Assembly (NCBI RefSeq): GCF_014650575.1
Contig: NZ_BMVF01000003.1
Coordinates: forward strand, 248,001 to 312,000
DNA length: 64,000 bases
Direction: 5' to 3'
Origin: Streptomyces naganishii JCM 4654
Lineage (GTDB): Bacteria > Actinomycetota > Actinomycetes > Streptomycetales > Streptomycetaceae
The notes under the pieces were generated by a model. It searched no databases. It had not been told where the DNA came from and saw only the letters and a list, made by a program, of their open reading frames with translations. This document shows positions 1 through 8,232 of the stretch, in pieces; within the stretch, counting starts at the first letter, position 1, and the number at the start of each line of letters is the position of its first letter. Position numbers and translations under genes: made by a program.

Positions 1-822
1 CCGCTCGGTCTCCCGCGCGTGGTAGTCGAGCACGGCCCGCCGCTGGGCGTTGAACTCCAGGCCCGAGCGCGGCACGTTGCCCTGGATGACCGCGACGGTC
101 GCGGTGCCGTTCTCCGCCTTGTCGCTCACCAGGGGCCGGGCCGCCACCGCGCCGGCCACCGGCACCGCGACGCTCAGCAGGGCGACCGCGGCGGCCGGGC
201 GCCGCACCGTGCGGGTGCGCCGCCCCTCCACCGCCAGGCGCACGGCCTCGCACAGCCCGAATCCGCACAGGACGACCGCGAAGCCCAGCACAGGGGTGCC
301 GCCCACGGCGGCCAGCGGCAGGAACACCCCGTCGGCCTGCCCGAAAGCGATCTTGCCCCAGGGGAAGCCGCGGAACGGCACGCGCGCGCGTACCGCCTCA
401 CCGGCGATCCACACGGCCGCGGCCCACAGCGGCCAGGCGGGCAGTCTGGACACCGCGGCGATACCGGCGCCCACCAGGGCGACGAAGACGGCCTCCACGA
501 CGACGAGCGCCAGCCACGGACCGGCGCCGACCTCCACGCCGGTCCACACCAGCAGCGGCAGCAGGAAACCGAGCCCGAAGAGGTAGCCGAGGCCGAGCGC
601 CGCCTTCCAGCCGCGGCCGCGCAGCACCCAGCCGAGGACGGCGAAGGCGGGCAGGGCCAGCCACCACTGCGCGCGCGGCGGGAAGCTGACGTACAGGAGC
701 ACGCCGGACAGCGCCGCGGCGGCGGCAGGCACGAGCCGGACCAGCCGGGCCCTCCAGGGCCCGGACTCGGGCCGCGGTCGCAGCCGGTCCGACTCGTCGA
801 CGGAAGTTGCGGTGACGGTCAC
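1..822 (-). CDS. lnt: Apolipoprotein N-acyltransferase, N-terminal part
   Basis: Only the first 274 codons lie in the window; the gene runs off the left edge. The family transfers an acyl chain from phospholipid to the N-terminal cysteine of lipoproteins in the cytoplasmic membrane. After a charged cytoplasmic N-terminus there is a series of hydrophobic segments, starting near residue 30 with a run ending in VLLYVSFPP, then the family-typical WTGVEVG, FRGFPWGKIAFGQ and, at the start of the nitrilase-like domain, VAVIQGNVPR. The start is a GTG at 822; it opens divergently from the next gene. The catalytic Glu-Lys-Cys residues would lie outside the window and cannot be checked. Confidence 0.92.
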   Translation of the reverse strand, partial: MTVTATSVDESDRLRPRPESGPWRARLVRLVPAAAAALSGVLLYVSFPPRAQWWLALPAFAVLGWVLRGRGWKAALGLGYLFGLGFLLPLLVWTGVEVGAGPWLALVVVEAVFVALVGAGIAAVSRLPAWPLWAAAVWIAGEAVRARVPFRGFPWGKIAFGQADGVFLPLAAVGGTPVLGFAVVLCGFGLCEAVRLAVEGRRTRTVRRPAAAVALLSVAVPVAGAVAARPLVSDKAENGTATVAVIQGNVPRSGLEFNAQRRAVLDYHARETER

Positions 823-1154
823 CCCGGGAGTGTACGGCGCGTGACCTCGGCGCCGACAGCGCGGTCCGCGGGCCCAGGCGGGCGGCGGCGCGCGCACGGC
901 AGCCCTCTTCACGGGCCTGTCCGCGCCGGTTCATGGGCCTGTTCGCACCGGACGGCGTCGCCGTTCGGGGGCCCGTGATCCGTGCCCCGCGTGGCCGTGT
1001 CCTTGCGCACGGGACGTCCACAATCCGGTCATCAGCCGTTACGGTGTGCCGGAGCCCCGGTGGTGCGGCCGTTCGCGGCCGGGCCGGGCGGGGTGCGTGT
1101 GTCGGGTCGGGGGCGACCGGGTGTTCCGGGGGGCGATGGGTGCGGTCCACGGGG
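823..1154. other. Divergent intergenic region, no gene seen
   Basis: This GC-rich gap lies between lnt and the O-antigen-ligase-like gene, which point away from each other, so it should hold both promoters. I see no convincing -35/-10 pair, hairpin or small gene. The rightward gene could begin at an upstream GTG inside this gap. Confidence 0.4.
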
Positions 1155-2234
1155 ATGACGTCCGCGGGCGGGGCGGACGGCGGAAGACAGGCGTACGACG
1201 CCGGACGAAACGTTTCTGACGCGGCCGGTGTCGCGGTGCTCGGCGCCTGCGCGGCATGGTCGCTGGTCACGGGCGCGTGGCAGGAGGGCCGGCCCGAGGG
1301 CGTGCTGCTGGCCGTGCTCGCCGTCGCCGCCGGGTACGCCACGGGCAGGATCTGCGGCGCGCTGCTGCCGGTGGCCGCGCCCTGCGCCGGGGCGCTGGCC
1401 GGGGCGGCGCTCGCGGTGGCGGCCCCGGGGCTGGCTCCCGGTGCGCAGTTCACCGCCCCGCTGGGGCACGCGGGCGCCACGGCGGGCGTGCTGACGCTGT
1501 CGGCGGGCGCCGCCTGCTGCGCCGCGTGGGCCGCGCCGGCGCCCGTGCTGCGCCTGGCGCTGCGCGCCCTGGCCGTCGCGGTCGCGGTGACCGCCGCCGC
1601 GCTCGGCTCGGGAGCCGGGCTGGCCGGCTGCGTCGTGGTGCTGCTCTGCTCGCTGGCCGCCGGCCGGATACGGCGCCGCGGGCCCGCCGTCGCCGCCCTG
1701 GCGCTGGTGGCCGCCGGGGTGACGGGGGCGAGCTGGGCGCTGGCCGCGCGGATGCTGCCCGGCGGCCTCGCCGACTCGCTCGAGGGGCAGCTGACCGCGC
1801 ACCGCGTCGCCCTCTGGCGGGAGGCGCTCCACCTGGCCCACCGCGACGCCGGCCTGGGCGTCGGACCGGGCCGCTTCGGGGAGTTCAGCGCGACAGCCGC
1901 GCAGTCGCTGCAGCCCGACGGCAAGCCGCACTCGGCGCTGTGGCAGCAGGCCGCCGAGCAGGGCCTGATCGGCGTGGCGCTGCTGGCGGCGGCGTACGCA
2001 TGGGTGCTCTACGCGCTGTGGCGCACCGCGCGGCCCACGCCCGTCGCCCTGACGGCGGGTGCCGCTCTGACCGCCCTCGCGGCGATCGCCGCCGTCGGTG
2101 ACGCGCTGAGCTTCACCGAGGTGTCGGTGGGCGCGGGGCTGCTGGCGGGGCTGGCCACGGCACGCCCCCTGGCCGAGGAGGCCGGGCCCGCGGTGGCCGG
2201 GGCACGCCCGTCGCGGGACCGGCTCACACCGTGA
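1155..2234 (+). CDS. O-antigen ligase (Wzy_C)-like polytopic membrane protein
   Basis: A 359-residue protein made almost wholly of Ala/Leu/Val-rich membrane segments (about ten). The signature is the loop near residues 216-262: RVALWREALHLA, then GLGVGPGRFGEF and HSALWQQAAEQGLIG, which matches the periplasmic loop of the Wzy/WaaL O-antigen ligase-polymerase family. Such proteins polymerise or ligate lipid-linked glycans on the outer face of the membrane; the substrate here is unknown. The ATG at 1155 was chosen because the upstream codons (back to 933) give a non-hydrophobic, Arg/Gly-rich stretch unlike a protein N-terminus. A short inverted repeat GCTCAC-ACC-GTGAGC overlaps the stop codon. 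No glycan cluster surrounds it, although a glycosyltransferase gene is 1.7 kb downstream. Confidence 0.75.
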   Translation: MTSAGGADGGRQAYDAGRNVSDAAGVAVLGACAAWSLVTGAWQEGRPEGVLLAVLAVAAGYATGRICGALLPVAAPCAGALAGAALAVAAPGLAPGAQFTAPLGHAGATAGVLTLSAGAACCAAWAAPAPVLRLALRALAVAVAVTAAALGSGAGLAGCVVVLLCSLAAGRIRRRGPAVAALALVAAGVTGASWALAARMLPGGLADSLEGQLTAHRVALWREALHLAHRDAGLGVGPGRFGEFSATAAQSLQPDGKPHSALWQQAAEQGLIGVALLAAAYAWVLYALWRTARPTPVALTAGAALTALAAIAAVGDALSFTEVSVGAGLLAGLATARPLAEEAGPAVAGARPSRDRLTP

Positions 2235-2306
2235 GCGCCAACCCTGCGAGGCTCGACCGCTGACGCCTTGGGTCTTCAGCGGCCGTGGGCCCGGGTGCGG
2301 CGCTGC

Positions 2307-2849
2307 TCAGACGGCGCCCGGCGTCGGCGGGTGCAGGCGGTCCTTGATCACGCGGACCGCCGACTCGGCGTTGTCGATCGTGATGGTGAACGTGTGCCCG
2401 TCCCAGAGCCGCAGCACGATGCCCTCACCCCGCCGCACGACGACGGCGGTGCCCTTCTCCGGCCGCCAGCGGTAGCCCCAGCCGCCCCAGTGGCGGGGGG
2501 TGACGTGCGGTGCGAACTCGGCGCCGGCGACGTGCGCGAGCGGGATGCGGCGGCGCGGCAGCCCGATGTGGCCGCAGCGCACCTCCAGTGTCTCCTTGTC
2601 GACCTTCAGCGCGACGTGCACGAAGGCCAGGGTGCCGAAGAGGACGAGCAGTCCGGCCGCGATGCAGCCGACCACGGACATCACCAGGGGTGCCACGCCG
2701 GAGTTCCACGCCGAGTCCACCGCGAGTTCGACGCCCAGCGCCAGGCAGGCGGCGCCGACCAGCGCCAGCAGCCACTGGAACCGGTTGGTGGCGCGTCCGG
2801 TCCAGACGTCGGGGTTCGGGCCGTGGTCGCCTCGGCGGTGGTCCCTCAT
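2307..2849 (-). CDS. Small membrane protein with PH-like C-terminal domain
   Basis: A 180-residue protein with two hydrophobic segments at about residues 25-47 and 57-80, followed by a soluble beta-rich domain with a dense run of short strands (VALKVDKETLEVRCG, RRRIPLAHVAG, TAVVVRRGEGIVLRL, FTITID) and a closing helix. The pattern resembles bacterial PH-like domains attached to two-helix membrane anchors (YdbT/DUF3093-like layout), a family of unknown function. A TTG at 2867 is an alternative start; ATG 2849 is preferred. A TAACCT hexamer lies 7 bases upstream of the ATG, which would fit a leaderless transcript. It converges with the O-antigen-ligase-like gene. Confidence 0.7.
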   Translation of the reverse strand: MRDHRRGDHGPNPDVWTGRATNRFQWLLALVGAACLALGVELAVDSAWNSGVAPLVMSVVGCIAAGLLVLFGTLAFVHVALKVDKETLEVRCGHIGLPRRRIPLAHVAGAEFAPHVTPRHWGGWGYRWRPEKGTAVVVRRGEGIVLRLWDGHTFTITIDNAESAVRVIKDRLHPPTPGAV

Positions 2850-3046
2850 GCCAACGAGGTTACTCAAGTTCCTCGCCGTGGGTAGCGCGTCGCGGACGCC
2901 GAGTGTCCCCGGCGGCCGCGCACCGGGCCCGACCGGCGGCGCACCGGGCCCTACCGGCCGCGCACCGGCCCCCTACCGGCCGTACCGGCTTCGGACCGGC
3001 CGCGTACCCGCGCGGGACGCCGCGGGTACGCGCGGGTACGCGCGGG

Positions 3047-3832
3047 TCAGAGCGCGGGGGTGACCGGCTGCAGGAGGCGGCCCTCGTCGTAGGCGAGCGC
3101 CGGGGCGGGAAGCACGCCCTGCTCTCCGTTGAGCAGCACCGTCACGGCGCCCCGCGCGGGCGCCTCGGGCCGGGGCCGGGCGCCGATGCGGCGCAGGGCC
3201 TGCGCGGCGACGGCGCCCGCCGAGCCGTGCAGCGCCAGCGGCGGCCGGCCCGGGCGCTGCACGGCGGCGCGGATGCGCTCGGCGACCAGTTCGTAGTGGG
3301 TGCAGCCCAGTACGACGGTCGTCACGTCGCCCGGGGTCAGCGCGGCGGCCGCGGCGACCGCGTCGTCGATCGCCGTCTGGTCCGCGTGCTCCACGGCCTC
3401 GGCCAGTCCCCAGCAGGGCACCTCGGTGACGGGCACGCCGCCGGCGAAGTCGCGGATCAGGCCCCGCTGGTAGGCGCTGCCGGTGGTGGCGGGGGTGGCC
3501 CAGATGGCCACGGGGCCGCCGCCCGCCGCGGCCGGCTTGATCGCGGGCACCGTGCCGACGACCGGCAGGGCCGGTTCCAGGAGCGTGCGCAGGGTGGTCA
3601 GCGCGTGCACGGTCGCGGTGTTGCAGCCGACGATCAGGGCGTCGGGCGCGTGGGCGGCGGCCGCCTCGGCGACGGACACGGCACGCGAGGTGAGGTCCTC
3701 CGGCGTACGAGGACCCCACGGCATGCCCGCGGGGTCCAGGGAGAGCACCAGATCTGCGTCGGGTCGCAGACGCCGTACCGCGGCGGTGGCCGCCAGCAGC
3801 CCGATTCCGGAGTCCATGAGCGCGATCTTCAC
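3047..3832 (-). CDS. Asp/Glu racemase family protein (glutamate racemase-like)
   Basis: A 261-residue cofactor-independent racemase of the MurI family. Visible family features are the N-terminal MDSGIGLL (Asp7 and the Ser/Gly binding loop), the first catalytic cysteine in GCNTATV near residue 70 and the second in GCTHYEL near residue 178, about 108 residues apart as in glutamate racemase. Such enzymes invert glutamate or aspartate for peptidoglycan. Because Streptomyces normally keep a separate housekeeping MurI, this may be a paralog with another substrate, so no symbol is given. The GTG at 3832 begins VKIALMDSG, directly in the first beta strand. It is divergent from the glycosyltransferase gene with 57 bases between the starts. 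Confidence 0.85.
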   Translation of the reverse strand: MKIALMDSGIGLLAATAAVRRLRPDADLVLSLDPAGMPWGPRTPEDLTSRAVSVAEAAAAHAPDALIVGCNTATVHALTTLRTLLEPALPVVGTVPAIKPAAAGGGPVAIWATPATTGSAYQRGLIRDFAGGVPVTEVPCWGLAEAVEHADQTAIDDAVAAAAALTPGDVTTVVLGCTHYELVAERIRAAVQRPGRPPLALHGSAGAVAAQALRRIGARPRPEAPARGAVTVLLNGEQGVLPAPALAYDEGRLLQPVTPAL

Positions 3833-3889
3833 CCGGCCACGATAGACGATGCCCTCGAACGAGCGACCCGCGTGGGGCAGACTGCGCGG

Positions 3890-5095
3890 GTGAGCGTGAT
3901 CGTGTGGAGTGCCGTCGTATCGCTTGCCGCCTGGTTGTGGCTGCTGCTCGCCCAGGGGTTCTTCTGGCGCACGGACGTCAGACTCCCCCGGGCCGCTGCC
4001 GGTGATCCGCCGCCGCCCGCCGAACCGGACGCCGGCGAGTGGCCCGCCGTGTGCGTCGTGGTCCCCGCGCGGGACGAGGCCTCCGTACTGCCGCGGAGCC
4101 TGCCCACGCTGCTCGCCCAGGACTACCCCGGCCGGGCGGAGGTCTTCCTGATCGACGACGGCAGCACGGACGGCACCGGGGACCTGGCCCGCGAACTGGC
4201 GCGCGCCGGGGGCGGGCTGCCGCTGACCGTGGCCTCCCCGGGGGAGCCGCCGGCCGGCTGGACGGGCAAGCTGTGGGCCGTACGGCACGGCATCGGCCTG
4301 GCACGCGGGCGTGCCCCCGAGTACCTGCTCCTGACGGACGCGGACATCGCCCACGCCCCCGACAGCCTGCGCCGGCTGGTGGCGTCGGCGCGGGCCGGGG
4401 GCTTCGACCTGGTGTCCCAGATGGCCCGGCTGCGGGTGGAGAGCGCCTGGGAGCGGCTGGTGGTGCCGGCCTTCGTCTACTTCTTCGCGCAGCTGTACCC
4501 CTTCCGCCGGATCGGGCGCAGGGGTTCGCGGACGGCGGCGGCCGCGGGCGGCTGCGTCCTGCTGCGCGCCGACACCGCCGAGCGGGCGCGCGTCCCGGAC
4601 GCGATCCGGCAGGCCGTGATCGACGACGTGGCGCTCGCCCGGGCGGTGAAGGGCGGCGGCGGGCACATCTGGCTGGGGCTAGCCGAGGGCGTGGACAGCG
4701 TGCGCCCCTATCCCCGGCTGCACGACCTGTGGCGCATGGTCTCGCGCAGCGCGTATGCGCAGTTGCGCCACAGCCCGCTGCTGCTGCTCGGCACGGTCGC
4801 CGGCCTGGTCCTGGTCTACCTCGTGCCGCCGGTGGCCCTGGTCGCGGGACTGGCGGGGGGCAGCGCGGCGGGCGCCCTCGCGGGCGGCCTGGCGTGGCTG
4901 GTGATGACGGGGACGTACGTCCCGATGCTGCGCTACTACCGTCTGCCGCTGTGGCTCGCTCCGCTGCTGCCGCTGACCGCGTTCCTCTATCTGCTGATGA
5001 CGGTGGACTCGGCGGTGCAGCACTACCGGGGCCGGGGCGCGGCCTGGAAGGGCCGCACCTACGCGCGCCCGGACGCCGTGCCCGACGAGGGGTGA
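3890..5095 (+). CDS. Family 2 glycosyltransferase, hopene-associated HpnB type
   Basis: A 401-residue membrane-bound GT2 enzyme. One membrane helix lies at residues 1-22; the GT-A domain follows with VVVPARDEA near 54, the nucleotide-binding IDDGSTDGT near 87, the metal-binding TDADI near 149 and the acceptor-region IDDVALARAV near 243. Three or four membrane helices close the protein (about 300-380). The string GLAEGVDSVRPYPRL and the overall layout match the HpnB family, named for its presence beside hopanoid genes in some bacteria. No hopanoid synthesis genes are visible here, so the acceptor is unknown. The GTG at 3890 is the only start that directly precedes the first helix; the reading frame is open much further upstream but that region is coding on the other strand. 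Confidence 0.85.
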   Translation: MSVIVWSAVVSLAAWLWLLLAQGFFWRTDVRLPRAAAGDPPPPAEPDAGEWPAVCVVVPARDEASVLPRSLPTLLAQDYPGRAEVFLIDDGSTDGTGDLARELARAGGGLPLTVASPGEPPAGWTGKLWAVRHGIGLARGRAPEYLLLTDADIAHAPDSLRRLVASARAGGFDLVSQMARLRVESAWERLVVPAFVYFFAQLYPFRRIGRRGSRTAAAAGGCVLLRADTAERARVPDAIRQAVIDDVALARAVKGGGGHIWLGLAEGVDSVRPYPRLHDLWRMVSRSAYAQLRHSPLLLLGTVAGLVLVYLVPPVALVAGLAGGSAAGALAGGLAWLVMTGTYVPMLRYYRLPLWLAPLLPLTAFLYLLMTVDSAVQHYRGRGAAWKGRTYARPDAVPDEG

Positions 5096-5119
5096 CCGCC
5101 CGCCGGGCCCGGCGGGCGG
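5096..5119. terminator. Perfect GC palindrome between convergent genes
   Basis: Two 12-base arms, CCGCCCGCCGGG and its exact complement, abut without a loop and fill the whole gap between the stop codons of the HpnB-like gene and the TerD gene. In RNA from either strand it would form a strong hairpin, so it is a likely bidirectional terminator. There is no U-tract, which is common in Streptomyces terminators. Confidence 0.65.
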
Positions 5120-5120
5120 C

Positions 5121-6476
5121 TCACTTGCGGCCGGGTGTCCAGTTCATGCCCCAGCCGTAGGCGCGGTCGATGGTGCGCTGCGGGCTCACCCCGCGGTCCG
5201 GGACCAGGTAGCGGGCCTCGCGCTGGACGAGGAGGTCGCCGCCGGTGTTGGTGATCAGGGCGAGCGCGCAGACGGTCGAGGGGACGGTGCACTCGTCGAG
5301 GGAGAAGTCGATCGGGGCGCCGTGCTGCGGCTGGAGCGTGACCGTGGCGTGCAGGTCGGCGAAGGACCGGGCGCCTTCGTAGATCGTCACGAAGACGAGG
5401 ATGCGCCGGAAGGCGTCCTTGTGGTCGAGGTTGACGGTGAGGTTCTCGCCCTCGGCCACGGCGCCGGTGCGGTCGTCGCCGTCGAGGTGGATGTACGGCG
5501 GCTGGTGCAGGGCGCCGAAGGCGTTGCCGAGGGCCTGGACGACGCCCTTGCGGCCGTCCGAGAGCTCGTAGAGGGCGCACAGGTCGAGGTCGAGGTCGGC
5601 GTGGGCGGCGACGGCCCGCCCGCGCTTGCTGCCCCAGCCGGTGAACTGCTTGCGCACCTGCCAGTTGAGGTTCACGCGCATGGCGCCCGAGGTGCCGCCC
5701 TGCTTGGTCAGCGAGACCGACGGGGCCGACTTGGTCAGCGTCACCTTGGCCAGGCGGACGGGTGCGGGCGGCGGCGGTGAGCCGGCGGGCGGGCGAACGG
5801 TGACGGGGGGCGCCGCCGGCCGGCCGGCGGGCGGGGGAAGCGGTACGGGCGCCCCGGCGGGCGGCGGAAGCGTGCCCGGCGCGGGAGCGTGCCCGGGTCC
5901 GGTCGCGGACGCCGGTCCCGGTGCGGGGGCGGTGGGCGGCGCCGTGTGCCGGGGTTCGTCGACGGTGATCCCGAAGTCGGTCGCGAGGCCCTCCAGGCCG
6001 CTGTCGTAGCCCTGGCCCACGGCGCGGAACTTCCACGCGCCCTGTCTGCGGTAGAACTCGCCGAGCAGGAACGCCGTCTCGACGGTGGCGCCGACGCTGT
6101 CGAAGCGGGCGGCCACCTGGCCCCCGGCGGCGTCCCGCACCTCGATGTAGAGGCCGGGCACCCGGCCGAAGGTGCCGCCGTCGGCCGAGGCGGCCAGGAC
6201 GATGCGGTCGATGCCGGGCTCCACGCGCGCCAGGTCGACGAGGAGTGTCTCGCTCACGTGGCCGCCGGCGTCGCGCTTGCCCTCGTGCCGGACCGCGCCG
6301 GAGGGATGCGCGGGCTGGTTGTAGAAGACGAAGTCGGAGTCGGAGCGGACCTTCTTGCCCGCCAGGAGGAGCGCCGAGGCGTCCGTGTCGGGCACGCCCG
6401 GTCCGGAGCGCCGGCCGATCTCGACGCGGAGAGCCGCGGTCGGCACCGGTGTGTTCGAGCCTTTCGGCATTGACAT
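5121..6476 (-). CDS. Tandem TerD-domain protein (tellurium/stress family)
   Basis: A 451-residue cytosolic protein with two TerD-type calcium-binding beta-sandwich domains. The first spans about residues 1-175, with KKVRSDSDFVFYNQP and the DIDRI-like strand GIDRIVLAASADGG, then GEFYRRQGAWKFRAVGQGYD. A Pro/Gly/Ala-rich linker (about 185-275) follows, and the second domain (about 280-450) is degenerate, with LDLDLCALYEL and a TerA-like C-terminal half. TerD proteins occur in tellurite, phage and general stress clusters and their biochemical role is unsettled. ATG 6476 is preferred because GGGGGCGA lies just upstream; ATG 6488 and ATG 6470 are alternatives. No other ter gene is nearby, so this is a stand-alone copy. 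Confidence 0.85.
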   Translation of the reverse strand: MSMPKGSNTPVPTAALRVEIGRRSGPGVPDTDASALLLAGKKVRSDSDFVFYNQPAHPSGAVRHEGKRDAGGHVSETLLVDLARVEPGIDRIVLAASADGGTFGRVPGLYIEVRDAAGGQVAARFDSVGATVETAFLLGEFYRRQGAWKFRAVGQGYDSGLEGLATDFGITVDEPRHTAPPTAPAPGPASATGPGHAPAPGTLPPPAGAPVPLPPPAGRPAAPPVTVRPPAGSPPPPAPVRLAKVTLTKSAPSVSLTKQGGTSGAMRVNLNWQVRKQFTGWGSKRGRAVAAHADLDLDLCALYELSDGRKGVVQALGNAFGALHQPPYIHLDGDDRTGAVAEGENLTVNLDHKDAFRRILVFVTIYEGARSFADLHATVTLQPQHGAPIDFSLDECTVPSTVCALALITNTGGDLLVQREARYLVPDRGVSPQRTIDRAYGWGMNWTPGRK

Positions 6477-6767
6477 GTTCGCCCCCATCGCGTGTCGGCC
6501 AGGCCGTGTCCCGGCGGTCGCTCGGCCCGCCGCCCGTCCCAACCTATTCCCGCCAGGCCCCGGACTCCCACGGAAAAGCGGTGGGACGGGCCCCGGCCGA
6601 CCGCCGGTAACCCGCCGGGAGCTTGCCATTTACCCGATCCGAGCACCGATTGGCGCCCCTTTTTGCCAAGTTCGCTCGCATTGGGGATCCCACGTCACCG
6701 CCGACACGGAAAACAACCCTCTTATCGGTCTCCCCAACCAGCACATCGTGGGCTTAACTTATGTGCC

Positions 6768-7208
6768 ATGACCTCCCCCCGCTCCACTTATGGCGGCGGT
6801 TACTACTCCGCGTCGCCTTTCCCGGACACCCCGATCTACGACTCGCTCGTGGCCGAGCGGGGCACCCCGCAGATCGCCCCGATCCGGGTCCCCGCGCCGT
6901 ACGACACGAGCAGCAGCCACCTGCCCGCGCTCCCCTCGGCCCTGCCCGCCCTCCCGGCAGCCCCGTCCCAGCCCTCCTACGGTTACCCGCAGGCGCCGCA
7001 GCCCGCCCCGCTGCAGCAGGCGCCGGCGGCGTACTACATCCCGCAGCAGGCCTCGGCCCCGCGCGGGTATCCCGGCCAGCCGCAGCCGCAGCCCCCGCGC
7101 CCGATGATGGGCGGCACGGGCTACGAGGCGATGCGTCCAGCCGCTCCCCGTCCCGCCGCGGCGCCCTACCAGGACCCGTACAACAACCAGCAGTACCGCG
7201 GTTACTGA
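6768..7208 (+). CDS. Pro/Gln/Tyr-rich low-complexity protein
   Basis: A 146-residue protein with no catalytic motif, membrane helix or signal peptide. The first 45 residues (starting MTSPRSTYGGGYYSASPF) contain an ordered-looking part, PIYDSLVAERGTPQIAPIRVP, and the rest is proline (about one residue in four), glutamine, alanine and tyrosine, ending PYNNQQYRGY. It is probably intrinsically disordered. A hexamer TAACTT sits 7 bases upstream of the ATG and could be the -10 of a leaderless transcript. The MOSC gene follows 41 bases downstream. I recognise it only as a conserved Streptomyces hypothetical; no function can be given. Confidence 0.7.
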   Translation: MTSPRSTYGGGYYSASPFPDTPIYDSLVAERGTPQIAPIRVPAPYDTSSSHLPALPSALPALPAAPSQPSYGYPQAPQPAPLQQAPAAYYIPQQASAPRGYPGQPQPQPPRPMMGGTGYEAMRPAAPRPAAAPYQDPYNNQQYRGY

Positions 7209-7249
7209 TCCGCTCCCCGGCCGTCCGCGCCGCCTGGCAGGATGAGGTC

Positions 7250-8074
7250 ATGGGGAATGCGGAGCTGCGGTCGATCCACCTCTATCCGGTCAAGGCGTTC
7301 CGGGGCCTCGCGCCCCGGGAGGCCGTGGTGGAGCCCTGGGGGCTGGCCGGGGACCGGCGCTGGGCACTGATCGACGACGGGGGAAAGGTCGTCACCCAAC
7401 GCCAGCAGCCACACCTCGCGTTGGCCGCCGCCGAGCCCGTGCCCGGCGGCGGTCTCCGTCTGTCCGCGCCCGGGCGCGACCCGCTGACGGTGCACGCCCC
7501 CCGGCCGGGGGCCACGGTGACCGTGGACATCTTCGGCGACAAGGTCGAGGCCGTTCCGGCCGGCCCCGCCGCGCACGCCTGGTGCAGCGAGTACGTGGGC
7601 GCGGACGTGCGCCTGCTGCACATGGACGACCCCGCCACGCGCCGGCCCGTCGACCCCGACTACGCGCTGCCCGGCGAGACGGTGAGCTTCGCCGACGGCT
7701 TCCCGCTGCTGCTCACCGCCGTCTCCTCGCTCGACTCCCTCAACTCCCTGATCGCCGAGGGCGATCACGCCGACGAGGGCCCGCTGCCCATGAACCGCTT
7801 CCGGCCGAGCGTGGTGGTCGCGGGCACCACCGCCTGGGCCGAGGACGACTGGCGGCGCGTCGCGATCGGCGAGGTGACCTTCCGGGTCGCCAAGACGTGC
7901 GGCCGCTGCGTGGTGACCACCACCGACCAGGCCACCGCCGAACGCGGCAAGGAGCCGCTGCGCACGCTCGGCCGCCACAGGCGCTTCGGCGGCGAGCTGG
8001 TCTTCGGGCAGAACCTCGTGCCGGAGTCCACCGGCGTCCTCCGGATCGGCGACCCGGTGGCGATCCTGGAGTGA
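7250..8074 (+). CDS. MOSC domain protein with N-terminal beta-barrel
   Basis: A 274-residue protein with the MOSC N-terminal beta-barrel domain (residues 1-115: LRSIHLYPVKAFRGL, GDRRWALID, VTQRQQP) and the MOSC domain (about 120-274). The conserved cysteine is in KTCGRCVVTTTDQ near residue 217, and the C-terminus has FGQNLVPESTG. MOSC proteins bind molybdenum cofactor through this cysteine and act in sulfur transfer or reduction of N-hydroxylated compounds (YcbX, mARC types). No redox partner domain is fused; a stand-alone ferredoxin or reductase would be needed. The ATG follows GATGAGGTC; a GATGAGG Shine-Dalgarno-like stretch is 2-9 bases upstream. Confidence 0.9.
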   Translation: MGNAELRSIHLYPVKAFRGLAPREAVVEPWGLAGDRRWALIDDGGKVVTQRQQPHLALAAAEPVPGGGLRLSAPGRDPLTVHAPRPGATVTVDIFGDKVEAVPAGPAAHAWCSEYVGADVRLLHMDDPATRRPVDPDYALPGETVSFADGFPLLLTAVSSLDSLNSLIAEGDHADEGPLPMNRFRPSVVVAGTTAWAEDDWRRVAIGEVTFRVAKTCGRCVVTTTDQATAERGKEPLRTLGRHRRFGGELVFGQNLVPESTGVLRIGDPVAILE

Positions 8075-8232
8075 TCCGCCCGGCGCGTCCGGGAACCACC
8101 GGCCGGGGCCGGGCCGTTGTGATGTCGGCGGACCAGTCCGCGAGGCGCCGGCCGGGGGGTGATTTCGCTCTCTCTTCGGCCGGTTCCACGGGCGAAGGGC
8201 TCCGCCGGGGGTTATCACGGAGCGGGAAGGGG

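Noticed and set aside
398..1931. Long open frames on the minus strand opposite the O-antigen-ligase-like gene
   Set aside because: They show Arg/Pro/Ala/Gly-rich composition without family features; the plus-strand frame has clear membrane helices and a Wzy_C loop.
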